Assembly: GCA_043751595.1 (NCBI GenBank)
Contig: JAYUZR010000053.1
Location: 1 to 26,082, forward strand
Reading direction: 5' to 3'
From: JAYUZR01 sp043751595
Lineage (GTDB): Bacteria; Patescibacteriota; UBA1384; CAILIB01
Length of the DNA: 26,082 nucleotides
How positions within the stretch are numbered: position 1 is the stretch's first letter; every line of letters starts with the position of its first letter. Position numbers and translations under genes: made by a program. This document shows positions 15,530 through 24,063 of the stretch, one piece after another. Under the pieces are notes generated by a model. The model searched no databases. It was not told where the DNA came from and was given only the letters and a program-made list of their open reading frames with translations.

Positions 15530-15605
15530 GGCGGGAGCGACGAGACTCGAACTCGCGACCTCCACAGTGACAGTGTGGCGCTCTAACCAACTGAGCTACG
15601 CCCCC
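15529..15605 (-). tRNA. tRNA-Asp (GUC)
   Basis: On the minus strand this is a 77-nt cloverleaf including an encoded CCA (15531-15529). The acceptor stem GGGGGCG pairs with CGCUCCC (one G-U), the D arm begins GCUCAGUUGG, the anticodon stem CCACA/UGUGG holds the loop CUGUCAC with anticodon GUC, and the T arm contains GUUCGAGUC. The discriminator is G, as expected for Asp. Confidence 0.97.
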
Positions 15606-15617
15606 AGCAACGGAAGT

Positions 15618-15646
15618 AGACTACATGTTTTCTAACCTGTTGTCTA
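15618..15646 (-). promoter_or_regulatory. Promoter of tRNA-Asp
   Basis: On the minus strand TAGACA (15641-15646) and TAGTCT (15618-15623) are separated by 17 nt, a good sigma-70-type layout, with the start expected about 6 nt before the mature tRNA end. It lies between the stop of the foldase gene and the tRNA. Confidence 0.55.
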
Positions 15647-15660
15647 GATTAAATCCGCAC

Positions 15661-16710
15661 TTACTTCACTGGAACCGGAAGTAAGATCTTTGCCTTAGAT
15701 TCGGCCACTAGTTTATCAGTAAACTTGGCTAGGCTCAGGTTCTCGGTACCGGTGCGCTTGGTTACCTGAATAATATGCCAGCCGTACGGGCTGCGGACCG
15801 GATCGGAAATGGAATTAACTGGAAGGGTGAAGATGGCATCTTCAAAATCACCTGAATAGATTGGCGCATCGCTTCCTTTTGAGGTACTACCAAGTGCCCC
15901 GCCTTTATCGCGGGAGGCAACATCTTCTGAATATTGCTTGGCGAAGTCGGCAAACTTGGTGGTATCGGTAATTTTCCCTTTAATATCGGCAGCCAGCTTG
16001 CGGCGCTGCTCGATAACATCATTAGAGGCATTATCGGGGATGGCGATCAGAATATGGCTTACTTCAACCTGAGAAAGAACCGAGCGCTGAATAATTGATT
16101 CGTAAAGGGCTTCGGTCGTCCAGCGGCGGAAATCGGTCAGGGTTACTTGATCGCCATATTGCATGGTAAGGAAGAGTGCAAGACGGTCGCGCCCGGTGGC
16201 AAGATCGCCCTTACAAGAGCTATCAGCGGTAAGAGATGAGCCGTCTTCTTTAAGGCAGGCAGCTTGCTTGTAGAGCGCATCAAGCTCGGCGGTAATTTGT
16301 TGCTCGGTAGGGAGAAGGCCGCGTTTTCGGAGTTCTTGCTCGTAGAGCAATCGGCTTTGCTGCTGCTTAAGAACAAGGGCGTAGGTTTCTTGCTCGGTAA
16401 CGGCGAGAGGCTTCTTTTGTGCGTAGTGGTATCGCGCGGCGGCTTCAAAGCGAACTCGACGAACGCTAATGCTTTCTCCGTTAGCGGCTACGGCCGGAAG
16501 AGGGGCGATTCGCTCAACTAGGCTAGTAACAGCATTGCGCTTACCATGATAGGTTTCGATTGCGCCCACGCCACAGATAACAAGATAGGTACTGAGGGCA
16601 GCAAGGACAGTAACGCCAACTAATCGGATTGAGATAATCCGATTATCAAGGATTCTCCAGGGGCGAAGTCGCTCGGGGAGAATGCGTAATTTATTTCGTA
16701 GACGGGCCAT
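15661..16710 (-). CDS. Membrane-anchored parvulin-type peptidyl-prolyl isomerase (PrsA/SurA-like)
   Basis: This 349-aa protein has a short basic cytoplasmic start, one membrane helix (about residues 28-50) and an extracytoplasmic part. A helical chaperone-like region (about 80-210) precedes a parvulin domain (217-317) with VSHILIAIP, FAKQYSEDVASRDKGGALG and SPYGWHIIQV, the standard parvulin landmarks. It likely folds secreted proteins such as the abundant surface proteins nearby. It overlaps the LCP gene by 20 nt and is last in the minus-strand run, followed by tRNA-Asp with its own promoter. Confidence 0.9.
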   Translation of the reverse strand: MARLRNKLRILPERLRPWRILDNRIISIRLVGVTVLAALSTYLVICGVGAIETYHGKRNAVTSLVERIAPLPAVAANGESISVRRVRFEAAARYHYAQKKPLAVTEQETYALVLKQQQSRLLYEQELRKRGLLPTEQQITAELDALYKQAACLKEDGSSLTADSSCKGDLATGRDRLALFLTMQYGDQVTLTDFRRWTTEALYESIIQRSVLSQVEVSHILIAIPDNASNDVIEQRRKLAADIKGKITDTTKFADFAKQYSEDVASRDKGGALGSTSKGSDAPIYSGDFEDAIFTLPVNSISDPVRSPYGWHIIQVTKRTGTENLSLAKFTDKLVAESKAKILLPVPVK

Positions 16711-18184
16711 AGATTAGTTCAAAATCAGCGATTTCAGGGAGTTGGCTAGTAGTACTGCCAGCTGCTGGATAGAGAGACCCAAGATAATTCTTAGTAATTT
16801 CTTTATCTTTTACCTTACTCACTAGCGTTGTTTTAGAGAGGGTGGTAGTGAGCTTGGTGCTAAGAGTGGCCTTGAAGCCATAATCCTTAAGGGTAGCCAC
16901 AACTTCATCTAGCTGTTTTTTGGTGGCGGTTGCGGTTCCACTTACTACAATAGTAGCGGCGTCGCGGGCGATCATCGGATCGGGACTATTCTTTTGGAAC
17001 CAGCGGTTGATCGCAGAGTATTTTCCAGTACCAAGGATAGGGACAGCGATGTATCCGGTTTCAGCACTCGAAGTACTGGTGAGAAGGCCGAGGGTATCGC
17101 TGGTATCGAGTACGAAACTTCCGGCGTTATCGGCTGATTTATAAGTATTTAGCAGGCTAAGAATCTCGCCTTGCTGGAGATCGGTGCGGACATTCTTGCT
17201 GACAGCGGTAATGATGGCGTTAATCTTAACTGGGCTCATACCGGCCCCAATTGCCTTCTTTTTTACTGCCTGGATAACCTGTTGCTGGCGTCCTGAGCGG
17301 GCAAAATCGCTGGTGGTTTCGCGTGAGCGAGCGTAGCGAAGGGCGGTTTTACCATCCATTTTTTGCGCACCGGCCTTAATATTGAGAGGGGCATACCCCT
17401 TGGTGGCATCGTCTGGGAAGTAAGGATCGTAGAGCGCTTCGGGGACGGTAATATCAATCCCTCCCATGGCATCAATAATCTGGATGGCACCGCTAAAATC
17501 GATGACGGCTACATTACTAATGGTAACGCCGAGGACATCGCCCACCGCTTTTTTAAGGGCGCTGGTACCCGAGCCTTTTTGCAGCTGCTCGCCGTACTCG
17601 GAAACGGCATTAATCTTAGAGTAACCGCCAGATCCCTTTACGTAGAGATCGCGAGGGACGGAGGTGAGAGTAACTTTATTATTAACCCTATCAATAGAGA
17701 AAATCTGGAGTGAATCGGTGAGGGTGCCGCCTGGGTGACCATCTCCACCAATGCCGGCTACTAACACATTTACCCGGCCATCTCCTGGGCGCTGAAACAG
17801 GGTGACATCGGGAGTTTGCTTGGTGGTAGGGTCGTAGGAAAGAGCAGGGGCGCTACCATCTTTGTTTTCGACGATAATTTCTCGGCTTGCCTGGTTAAGT
17901 TTGGCAGCTACTGCTACAGCGCTTCCGGCAATAAGAATGATGAAACAGAGTAAGCCTACACGAAGGACCCGCTTGGAGCGGGTTGATTTTTGCTTCGTAA
18001 CAGAAGCCGGAGCTGACTGCAGCATCTTAGGGAGAGCGCTTGGGCGTGCGCCCTGCTTGCTATACGGAGATGTGCGCTCGGAAACTACGCGAGGTGGAAC
18101 CATGGCGCGGTTGACTATAGCCGGAACTGGCTCGCTACTCAATGCTTGAGGAGCTGAATCTGCTTCTTCTGGAGATGAGTTCAT
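16691..18184 (-). CDS. LytR-CpsA-Psr family cell-wall ligase with LytR C-terminal domain
   Basis: This 497-aa protein has a long Pro/Ser-rich cytoplasmic part (1-70), one membrane helix (74-93) and an extracellular LCP domain (about 138-305). LCP landmarks are GGTLTDSLQIFSID (Asp157), SVPRDLYV (Arg178), KINAVSEYG and RYARSRETTSDFARSGRQQ with its arginines that bind the lipid pyrophosphate. A LytR_C-like domain covers about 405-490. LCP enzymes attach polymers from undecaprenyl pyrophosphate carriers to peptidoglycan or proteins. Start overlaps queA by 4 nt. Confidence 0.93.
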   Translation of the reverse strand: MNSSPEEADSAPQALSSEPVPAIVNRAMVPPRVVSERTSPYSKQGARPSALPKMLQSAPASVTKQKSTRSKRVLRVGLLCFIILIAGSAVAVAAKLNQASREIIVENKDGSAPALSYDPTTKQTPDVTLFQRPGDGRVNVLVAGIGGDGHPGGTLTDSLQIFSIDRVNNKVTLTSVPRDLYVKGSGGYSKINAVSEYGEQLQKGSGTSALKKAVGDVLGVTISNVAVIDFSGAIQIIDAMGGIDITVPEALYDPYFPDDATKGYAPLNIKAGAQKMDGKTALRYARSRETTSDFARSGRQQQVIQAVKKKAIGAGMSPVKINAIITAVSKNVRTDLQQGEILSLLNTYKSADNAGSFVLDTSDTLGLLTSTSSAETGYIAVPILGTGKYSAINRWFQKNSPDPMIARDAATIVVSGTATATKKQLDEVVATLKDYGFKATLSTKLTTTLSKTTLVSKVKDKEITKNYLGSLYPAAGSTTSQLPEIADFELIYGPSTK

Positions 18185-19263
18185 AAGATGAGCATGGCAT
18201 CGCCAAATGAATAGAAACGATACTTTTCGCTGATAGCTAGGTGGTAGAGATCAAGCAGTTTAGCGATTGCTTCTTCTGCTGTTGCAGTACTATTTTGCGC
18301 TAAAACCGTCGCCACTAACAGCATGAGTGATGATTTTGGCAGGTGAAAATTGGTCAGTAAGCCATCTACGGCTCGACAATGGTATCCAGGATAGACAAAT
18401 AGATCGGTGTCGAGGCTGCCTGGTTGGAATATTCCAACCGGAGACAGGTGGCTTTCTAGTGTTCTAAATGAAGTGGTTCCCACGGCGATAATGGGATGAT
18501 GGGCATCCTTTGCCTGATTGAGTTGCTCGGCTGCCTCTTTGGTAAGTAGGGTATGTTCTCGGTGAAGGGTGTTTTCTTCGATTACATTATTTCGTAGTGG
18601 TAGAAAGGTGCCAATGCCAACGTGGAGCGTGGCCTCACAAAAATGCACACCCTTAGATTCTAGGGTTAGGAGTAGTTCGGGGGTTAGGTGGAGCCCGGCA
18701 GTGGGGGCTGCGGCAGAGCCAGTATCTTTGGCAAAAACAGTTTGATAGCGCTCGGGAGCCGCGGTACTTTGCGTTATGTACGGCGGAAGAGGGACTGATC
18801 CGTATTCTTCAATAATTGAAGAAGTAACTTCTTTTACTTCGCTTTCCAGAGTAAAATCGACTAAATAAGTGGTAAGGCCGGGGGTTGGTAGGGGTTCGCC
18901 AATGCGCGCAAGAAGGGCTGGCTTTTTTGCTGGGACACAGCTGAGGAGGGTACCAACTTTTACTTTTCCACCACCCACAATGCAAGCAAAACGGCCAGGA
19001 GTGTCGGTTGGTTCAAGTACCAAGAGTTCCCAGTTACGCTCGCTGGTATCCTTAAGATGCAGACGGGCACTGCGCACTCTACTATTATTGGCAACTAATA
19101 CGCTTGGTGCGGGCAGAATCTCGGGTAGGTCTCGGATGTGGGCGTGGTGCACCTGGCCGGTTGCTCGGGTATAGACCAAAAGACGAGCGCTATCTCTAGG
19201 CTCGGCCGGGCTTTGAGCGATAAGCTCTTCTGGTAGGTGGTATTGAAGGCTAGAGAGTTCCAT
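18181..19263 (-). CDS. queA: S-adenosylmethionine:tRNA ribosyltransferase-isomerase QueA
   Basis: This 360-aa enzyme adds the ribosyl group of SAM to preQ1 in tRNA to give epoxyqueuosine at position 34 of GUN anticodons. Conserved parts are SPAEPRDSARLLVY, VANNSRVRSARL, YQTVFAKDTGSAAAPTAGLH, LHVGIGTFLPLR, VGTTSFRTLES and GLLTNFHLPKSSLMLLV. Length is slightly above the usual 340-350 aa. It overlaps the PH-domain gene by 14 nt. tRNA-Asp(GUC) at the end of the same gene run is one of its expected substrates. Confidence 0.96.
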   Translation of the reverse strand: MELSSLQYHLPEELIAQSPAEPRDSARLLVYTRATGQVHHAHIRDLPEILPAPSVLVANNSRVRSARLHLKDTSERNWELLVLEPTDTPGRFACIVGGGKVKVGTLLSCVPAKKPALLARIGEPLPTPGLTTYLVDFTLESEVKEVTSSIIEEYGSVPLPPYITQSTAAPERYQTVFAKDTGSAAAPTAGLHLTPELLLTLESKGVHFCEATLHVGIGTFLPLRNNVIEENTLHREHTLLTKEAAEQLNQAKDAHHPIIAVGTTSFRTLESHLSPVGIFQPGSLDTDLFVYPGYHCRAVDGLLTNFHLPKSSLMLLVATVLAQNSTATAEEAIAKLLDLYHLAISEKYRFYSFGDAMLIL

Positions 19264-19927
19264 CTTTAGTACGGTCGTAGCGGCGGAACTCGCCAGGTAA
19301 GATTGCTCCGATTGCGGCCAGTTCTTCTACGGTAGTAATCTGGCGGTTATCGATAATGGCCAAGATTTTGCCTTGCGGAATACGAAGATGGTGAGGGACG
19401 CTATTTTTAGCTTGTTCAGCTAGATCAAGAACAATGGCGGTAACTTCTCGGGGGTAGAGAACGTTTTCCATCACAAAATCTTTGCTGGCCGCGGCAGTTT
19501 GAACATCTACTTGCCCAAAGCCAAAGACGGTGGAAGCAATTCCTTTAACCGTTGCTTTTACATCTTCTACATTTTCTAGTGAAAGCTCGGAGACACTTCT
19601 GAAAAAGAGCGTTTCTTGGTCGATATCTACCACACGGCGGTCGGTAACAATGACAACATCGTAATAGAAATCGATACAGGCAATAAGGAAAATTACCAGT
19701 ACAAATAACTCGAAGATACCAAGGATTATTACCGCTAGCGAAGTGATATTTCCGATTGAAATGGCGAGGCCGCCGGCTGCCAAGCCGTACTGAGCAGCAA
19801 AACTTAGAAGGAGGATGGTGAGAAAAACGGCAACAGTAGGTAGGAACGCGAGAGGGAAGGGTCGTGAAAAGCAATAGACTACTTCGTCGCTTTCCTGACC
19901 ATCAAAGGCATGGCGTAGATCGTGCAT
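19250..19927 (-). CDS. Membrane protein with bacterial PH domain (YdbT/bPH_2-like)
   Basis: This 225-aa protein has two membrane helices (about residues 26-50 and 60-88) followed by FYYDVVIVTDRRVVDIDQETLFFRSVSELSLENV, here in parts: YDVVIVTDRRVVDID and SELSLENVEDV are typical of bPH_2/YdbS-YdbT domains, in which a short sheet and helix sit at the membrane. The function of these domains is not well defined. A helical, charged C-terminus follows (about 165-225). It lies 5 bp after the small membrane gene upstream. Confidence 0.75.
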   Translation of the reverse strand: MHDLRHAFDGQESDEVVYCFSRPFPLAFLPTVAVFLTILLLSFAAQYGLAAGGLAISIGNITSLAVIILGIFELFVLVIFLIACIDFYYDVVIVTDRRVVDIDQETLFFRSVSELSLENVEDVKATVKGIASTVFGFGQVDVQTAAASKDFVMENVLYPREVTAIVLDLAEQAKNSVPHHLRIPQGKILAIIDNRQITTVEELAAIGAILPGEFRRYDRTKDGTL

Positions 19928-19932
19928 CTTGC

Positions 19933-20169
19933 TTAGTTAACAAAGAAAGGGCTAAACGTATCGGCTGCGGCAGAGCCACCACCACCCTGAATAATGCTGA
20001 GGAAAATAAAGGTGGCAATAACCGAGACCACACTGAGGAAGATGTAGATTAGGTACAGGTTAACAGTCTGGTCGTTTGCAAAGCGGTGCTTATTGAACGT
20101 AAGCATGGTGAAAGCTGCAAGGAGGACAATGACCGAAACACCCAGGAGATAGATAAACGTGACGTCCAT
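19933..20169 (-). CDS. Small hypothetical membrane protein
   Basis: This 78-aa protein from ATG 20169 (MDVTFIYLLG) has two membrane helices (about 4-24 and 36-58) separated by a polar loop, and a glycine/alanine-rich tail ending FSPFFVN. An in-frame start at 20193 is possible but overlaps ruvB by 14 nt. No family recognised. Ten bp separate it from ruvB and five from the PH-domain gene, so it is an operon member and may act with that protein. Confidence 0.7.
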   Translation of the reverse strand: MDVTFIYLLGVSVIVLLAAFTMLTFNKHRFANDQTVNLYLIYIFLSVVSVIATFIFLSIIQGGGGSAAADTFSPFFVN

Positions 20170-20179
20170 AGTAGTATGC

Positions 20180-21163
20180 CTAGGATACTCCAAGATAGGC
20201 TTTTCCGGCAGGGGTGAGCATGCGCCCGCGTGGGCTACGATCGATTAAGCCGAGACGAAGTAGATACGGCTCAACTACGCGCTCAAGGGTCTCAGAATCC
20301 TCTCCTGTAGCGGCAGAGAGGGTTTCAAGGCCGGCTGGACCACCACTAAACTGAGTGCCTAAGATGGTAAGGAATTGCCTATCCAGTCTATCAAGCCCGG
20401 CATCATCGATTTCGGCGTGGTTTAGGGCGATGCGGGCAATATCGAGCGTAATGGTATCAGACGCCTGCACAGTGGCGTAATCGAAGCTGCGGCGAAGAAG
20501 GCGATTAGCAATGCGGGGAGTGCGACGGGCTCGCTCGGCCAGGTAAGAAACGGCTTCATCGGTAATTTCAACGCCAAGTTGGAAGCTGCTGCGGGCAATG
20601 ATGCTGGCTAGTTCGTCTACTTCGTAAAAATCGAGGCGGTGGGCGATACCAAACCTATCGCGCAGAGGTTGGGAAAGAGCGCCAGCTTTAGTGGTAGCGC
20701 CTACTAAGGTAAACGGAGGGAGATCGAGACGAATACTGCGAGCAGCAGGACCCTTACCAATAGTAATATCGATGCAGCGTTCCTCGAGAGCGGGGTAGAG
20801 TACCTCTTCGGCAGTGCGGGGAAGGCGGTGGATTTCATCAATAAAAAGTAGCTCTCCTGGTTGGAGGCTAGTAAGAAGGGCAGCAACATCGCCCCCACGA
20901 GTAAGGGCAGGGCCAGAGCTTACACGTAGGCTAGTGCCAAGCTCGTTGGCCAGAATATAGGCGAGCGAGGTTTTGCCAAGCCCGGGAGGGCCATATAAAA
21001 GAACGTGATCAATGCTCTCGCCGCGGGTTTTGGCGGCGGTAACGCTTAATTGCAGGCTATCGATAACGTGCTTTTGCCCGACATAGGTAGCAAACGAGGT
21101 TGGTCGCAGACGGCGATCGACCGGTTCATCGTCTGGGCGGGCGGTGGGCAATAATACGGACAT
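20180..21163 (-). CDS. ruvB: Holliday junction branch migration helicase RuvB
   Basis: This 327-aa AAA+ ATPase is complete: RPTSFATYVGQ near residue 20, Walker A YGPPGLGKTS, Walker B LLFIDEIHRL, sensor GATTKAGALSQPLRDRFG, the RTPRIANRLLRR arginine-bearing helix, and the winged-helix end SPRGRMLTPAG. RuvB pumps DNA through the RuvA-bound junction; ruvA and ruvC are not in the window. The frame is open to 21277, but MSVLLPTARPDDEP at 21163 fits the family. It heads the six-gene minus-strand run; TATGCT (21170-21175) lies 6 nt before the ATG, hinting at a leaderless start. Confidence 0.96.
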   Translation of the reverse strand: MSVLLPTARPDDEPVDRRLRPTSFATYVGQKHVIDSLQLSVTAAKTRGESIDHVLLYGPPGLGKTSLAYILANELGTSLRVSSGPALTRGGDVAALLTSLQPGELLFIDEIHRLPRTAEEVLYPALEERCIDITIGKGPAARSIRLDLPPFTLVGATTKAGALSQPLRDRFGIAHRLDFYEVDELASIIARSSFQLGVEITDEAVSYLAERARRTPRIANRLLRRSFDYATVQASDTITLDIARIALNHAEIDDAGLDRLDRQFLTILGTQFSGGPAGLETLSAATGEDSETLERVVEPYLLRLGLIDRSPRGRMLTPAGKAYLGVS

Positions 21164-21210
21164 ATTTGCAGCATAGCAGATGCCAGAATGATCAGCGACG
21201 CGAGTGCCAA

Positions 21211-21238
21211 TTGACAGTCCACGAGTCTCCTCTATGAT
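21211..21238 (+). promoter_or_regulatory. Sigma-70-type promoter of the LTD surface protein
   Basis: TTGACA (21211-21216) and TATGAT (21233-21238) are spaced by 16 nt, the best canonical promoter in the window. It would give a leader of about 105 nt before the ATG at 21349. The rest of the 185-bp divergent gap (21164-21348) has a weak hairpin near 21299-21316 and TAAGGT 10 nt before the ATG as an alternative -10. Confidence 0.6.
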
Positions 21239-21348
21239 ACTTTTTGACGCGTGACGTATGCACCTATGTAAGTTCACTTATATGGGGAGTCAGCGACCGG
21301 TGCTACAGGGGCACACCCATCTACACTACCCGTAAGGTATGAACAAGC

Positions 21349-23619
21349 ATGCGCACACTACGTGCAACGCTTAGTTCTGCTGCCTCGGTTGCACTCGCGC
21401 TTGGCGGTCTCGCATATGCTGTTATCGCAAACCCAAGTGCATCCTTTGCTGCAGGCTCAAGCCTCGCAATCTCCGAAATCAACGTTGCTGGTTCTCCAGT
21501 AAGCGGTACGTCCGATCAATGGATCGAGTTATACAACTCCGGTCTAGCTCCTCTCGATTTTTCAGTTTCTCCATATTCTCTTCGTCAAAATGGAGTAGAG
21601 CTTATTGCTCTTACCTCCGGCGTAGTTCCTTCAAACGGATATTTTCTTATTGCTGAGCAAATGCCAGGAGCTACTAGCTCTCTAGCGGTTACTCCAGACA
21701 AAACGATCAATCTTCCGCTTGTCCCTACCGATGTACAGTACACACTAGTAGATACTACTACGTCCGCTGTTATCGATACGGCCGACGATGGTGTAGGTCC
21801 AGCTTTCGCTGGTACTGCCACACCTATGGCGAGTATGGCTCGCGCCGATTTTATGATAGACGGCTCCATGGCTAGCGCCTGGCGCACCAGTGCAACAATC
21901 GGTGGTGGTCTTATCGCTTCAGTTGGTCACACTATTGCAGATCAATTTGGAACTCCTCGTTCTTCTACTACTATTGAGAAGCTTCCAAAGGTAAACCGCG
22001 AGGTAATGCCTCCTGGTCCGCTTACTATTACTCCTCCAAACGCTGGTGGAGCAGAGCAGATCTTTACTGGTGTTTTTGCACCTGCTGTAACCGAAGATCT
22101 TCTGGCCTTCGAGCAACGCTACAACATTCTCAACGGTACTACTCAGTATCTTGATGGTTTTGGTCAGCACATTCTTCCTGGCTCAACCACCTTTAGCGTT
22201 GGGTATGTAAATACTGCTGGTCTCTTCCAGTTTAAGCTTTGGTTCCAAAACCCTACTGGCGACCGCACTTCACTCCAGCCTATCGTTAACGGTGTAACTG
22301 GTGTTGGGTATACGGTTAACCCGTCTGGGGTTACACCCGCTGCAGCTACGGTTTCGGTTCCTAGTCCTACTAAGGTAACTCCCGTTGTAGCTACTATTAC
22401 TACTCCTGTTGCTGCCTCTGCGGTCTACGTACTAAAGGCTAATCCTTCCATGCCGGGTGGTGTAGAGGTACTGCCTGCAACCGGCACTGGAATGAGCTGG
22501 TCTGCTTCTTTGGCCCTTATGGCTAATAGCAGCAATGCCTTCCAGGTTGTCTACGTAGATATGCTCGGGGCTATCTCTGCTCCTACTCCTTTCACTGTAG
22601 TGCACGATTCCATCGCGCCTATGATTGATGCTAGCAAGATTAGTTTTGTTCCTAGCGTAGTTGGTATTCAAGATGTGCTTAAGACGGTAGCTGGTGCTAC
22701 CGAGGCTGGTGCCAAGGTTGCCATCTACGCCGATCAAGCAATGACTCAGCTTATTGTTACTGCTACCGCTGCTGGTGATGGTTCCTTCGGTTCTCTTACC
22801 GTTGGCGACAACCGCTACGCTTCGGTATTCGTGGTTGCAACTGACGTCGCTGGAAACAGCAGTGCACCGGTAAAGATTAGTGGAAATGTTATTACTTTCG
22901 CGGTTACTCCTGCGGTTACTATCTCTGGTGTAACTCAGACTACTGCGAACGTAACCATCGCTCCCATCGCTGCTGCGGTTAAATACACCTACCAGCTTAA
23001 GGCGGGTAGCGGAGCATACTCTAAAGAGGCTGCTTCTGCCTGCTCAACTTCAGTTAGCTGTGTTATTAACCTAACCGGTCTTTCCGCGCTTAGTAATTAC
23101 ACCGTTGCGGTTCGTGCCTACGATGTGTATGGCAACGCTTCAGTTCCAACTGAAAAGTCATTCATTACTCAGGCGGCTGTAGCAGCTGCCGCGGTAACCA
23201 CCAGTACTACTACGGTTACCGATACTCAAGTGACTACTCCAGTAGTAGCTCCTGTTCCTGCTCCAGTCGTAGTTACTCCTGTTTCTTCAGTGGTATACTC
23301 CGATCCTGTAGCGGAAGAGCCTGCTGTCGTGGCTCCTGTAGTTAGTCCTTCCCCTAGTCCAGAAACTGGTCAGGTAGAAGCGGCTGCTACCGATAGTCAG
23401 TCAACTACTCCTTGGGTAGTCCTCGGAATCTTGGTTGCCCTTGCAATCCTTGCAAGCGCCGCTTACTTCTACTGGTTTGGTGGTGAGGCCGGAACTGCTG
23501 CCGAAGGCGCAGGGATTATGGCTGCCGCTAAAAAGGATGAAGAAGATGAAAAGAAAGCAGGAGATGCACCTGCCTCTAAATCATCTGGCGACGGAGGCGA
23601 CTCCAAGAAACGCTGGTAA
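21349..23619 (+). CDS. Large anchored surface protein with lamin-tail domain
   Basis: This 756-aa protein has a signal peptide (about 1-35, ending SASFAAG), a lamin-tail domain (about 38-185; LAISEINVAG, SDQWIELYNSG, YSLRQNGVEL, ARADF), then Ig-like and fibronectin-III-like beta domains (about 310-610, including DSIAP and DVAGNSSAP motifs). A Pro/Val/Thr/Ser-rich stalk (about 615-690) leads to a membrane helix (TPWVVLGILVALAILASAAY) and a charged cytoplasmic tail ending SKKRW. Lamin-tail domains in bacteria occur in secreted nucleases and adhesin-like proteins; no nuclease motif is seen here, so a structural or adhesive role is likely. Codon use is rich in T-ending codons compared with the suf genes. 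It is alone between its promoter and terminator. Confidence 0.85.
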   Translation: MRTLRATLSSAASVALALGGLAYAVIANPSASFAAGSSLAISEINVAGSPVSGTSDQWIELYNSGLAPLDFSVSPYSLRQNGVELIALTSGVVPSNGYFLIAEQMPGATSSLAVTPDKTINLPLVPTDVQYTLVDTTTSAVIDTADDGVGPAFAGTATPMASMARADFMIDGSMASAWRTSATIGGGLIASVGHTIADQFGTPRSSTTIEKLPKVNREVMPPGPLTITPPNAGGAEQIFTGVFAPAVTEDLLAFEQRYNILNGTTQYLDGFGQHILPGSTTFSVGYVNTAGLFQFKLWFQNPTGDRTSLQPIVNGVTGVGYTVNPSGVTPAAATVSVPSPTKVTPVVATITTPVAASAVYVLKANPSMPGGVEVLPATGTGMSWSASLALMANSSNAFQVVYVDMLGAISAPTPFTVVHDSIAPMIDASKISFVPSVVGIQDVLKTVAGATEAGAKVAIYADQAMTQLIVTATAAGDGSFGSLTVGDNRYASVFVVATDVAGNSSAPVKISGNVITFAVTPAVTISGVTQTTANVTIAPIAAAVKYTYQLKAGSGAYSKEAASACSTSVSCVINLTGLSALSNYTVAVRAYDVYGNASVPTEKSFITQAAVAAAAVTTSTTTVTDTQVTTPVVAPVPAPVVVTPVSSVVYSDPVAEEPAVVAPVVSPSPSPETGQVEAAATDSQSTTPWVVLGILVALAILASAAYFYWFGGEAGTAAEGAGIMAAAKKDEEDEKKAGDAPASKSSGDGGDSKKRW

Positions 23620-23634
23620 CCCCAGGGTTAAGCA

Positions 23635-23661
23635 AAAAACCGCTCGAAAGAGCGGTTTTTG
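23635..23661 (+). terminator. Terminator of the LTD surface protein gene
   Basis: An 11-bp stem (23635-23645 with 23650-23660) closed by a GAAA tetraloop ends in five T. It lies 15 bp after the stop codon; the A-run on the left also makes it usable from the minus strand. Confidence 0.92.
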
Positions 23662-23691
23662 TTATGTCTACTTTCTGCTACACATACACCT

Positions 23692-23997
23692 ATGGCCCGA
23701 AGCGCAAATACTGGAAGTCATAGCTCCTACATTGAAGAGGCAAGCCCCTTGCTTAAGTTTCTTGATAAGCAGAGTGGGGTTCGCTATTCCCTCAATATCA
23801 TTACCCCGATGAAGGGGCCAGCGGTGATTAAGCGACTACGGATTGATGAAATACCTTCGGGGTTTAAGCTGGCAATAAGAGGGCCAAAGGTGCATCAGAT
23901 TGTGTTTGTATATTGCGAGCTTGAGCGAAAAGAATCGTTGCGGCTGGAATTACAGGAAGTATTTGTTGGAAAGCGAATGCTGCGCAGGGCGGGTTGA
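23692..23997 (+). CDS. Small hypothetical protein
   Basis: From ATG 23692 (MARSANTGSH) this is 101 aa. The frame opens slightly earlier with a TTG inside the terminator, which is unlikely to be used. The protein is basic, mixed alpha/beta, with a compact core from about residue 18 (SPLLKFLDKQSG to KVHQIVFVYCELE). No signal peptide, membrane helix or known motif. It may be co-transcribed with the gene at 24064, 66 bp further on. Confidence 0.55.
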   Translation: MARSANTGSHSSYIEEASPLLKFLDKQSGVRYSLNIITPMKGPAVIKRLRIDEIPSGFKLAIRGPKVHQIVFVYCELERKESLRLELQEVFVGKRMLRRAG

Positions 23998-24063
23998 CCT
24001 AGTTGATTTCACCTGGTAGCCTCCGATGAAAGCTGCTCTGGCAGTGGAAAAAGGAGAATAAGT

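Noticed and set aside
15386..15586. Plus-strand open frame of 66 codons over the hairpins and tRNA-Asp
   Set aside because: It runs through a terminator and antisense to a well-formed tRNA; its residues are a by-product of these sequences.
21164..21277. N-terminal extension of RuvB to 21277
   Set aside because: RuvB proteins start just before the conserved RPTSF region; the extension has no family match and overlaps the divergent promoter.
21282..21335. Short upstream ORF of 17 codons in the leader of the LTD gene
   Set aside because: No ribosome binding site or conserved stop arrangement; such short frames are common by chance.
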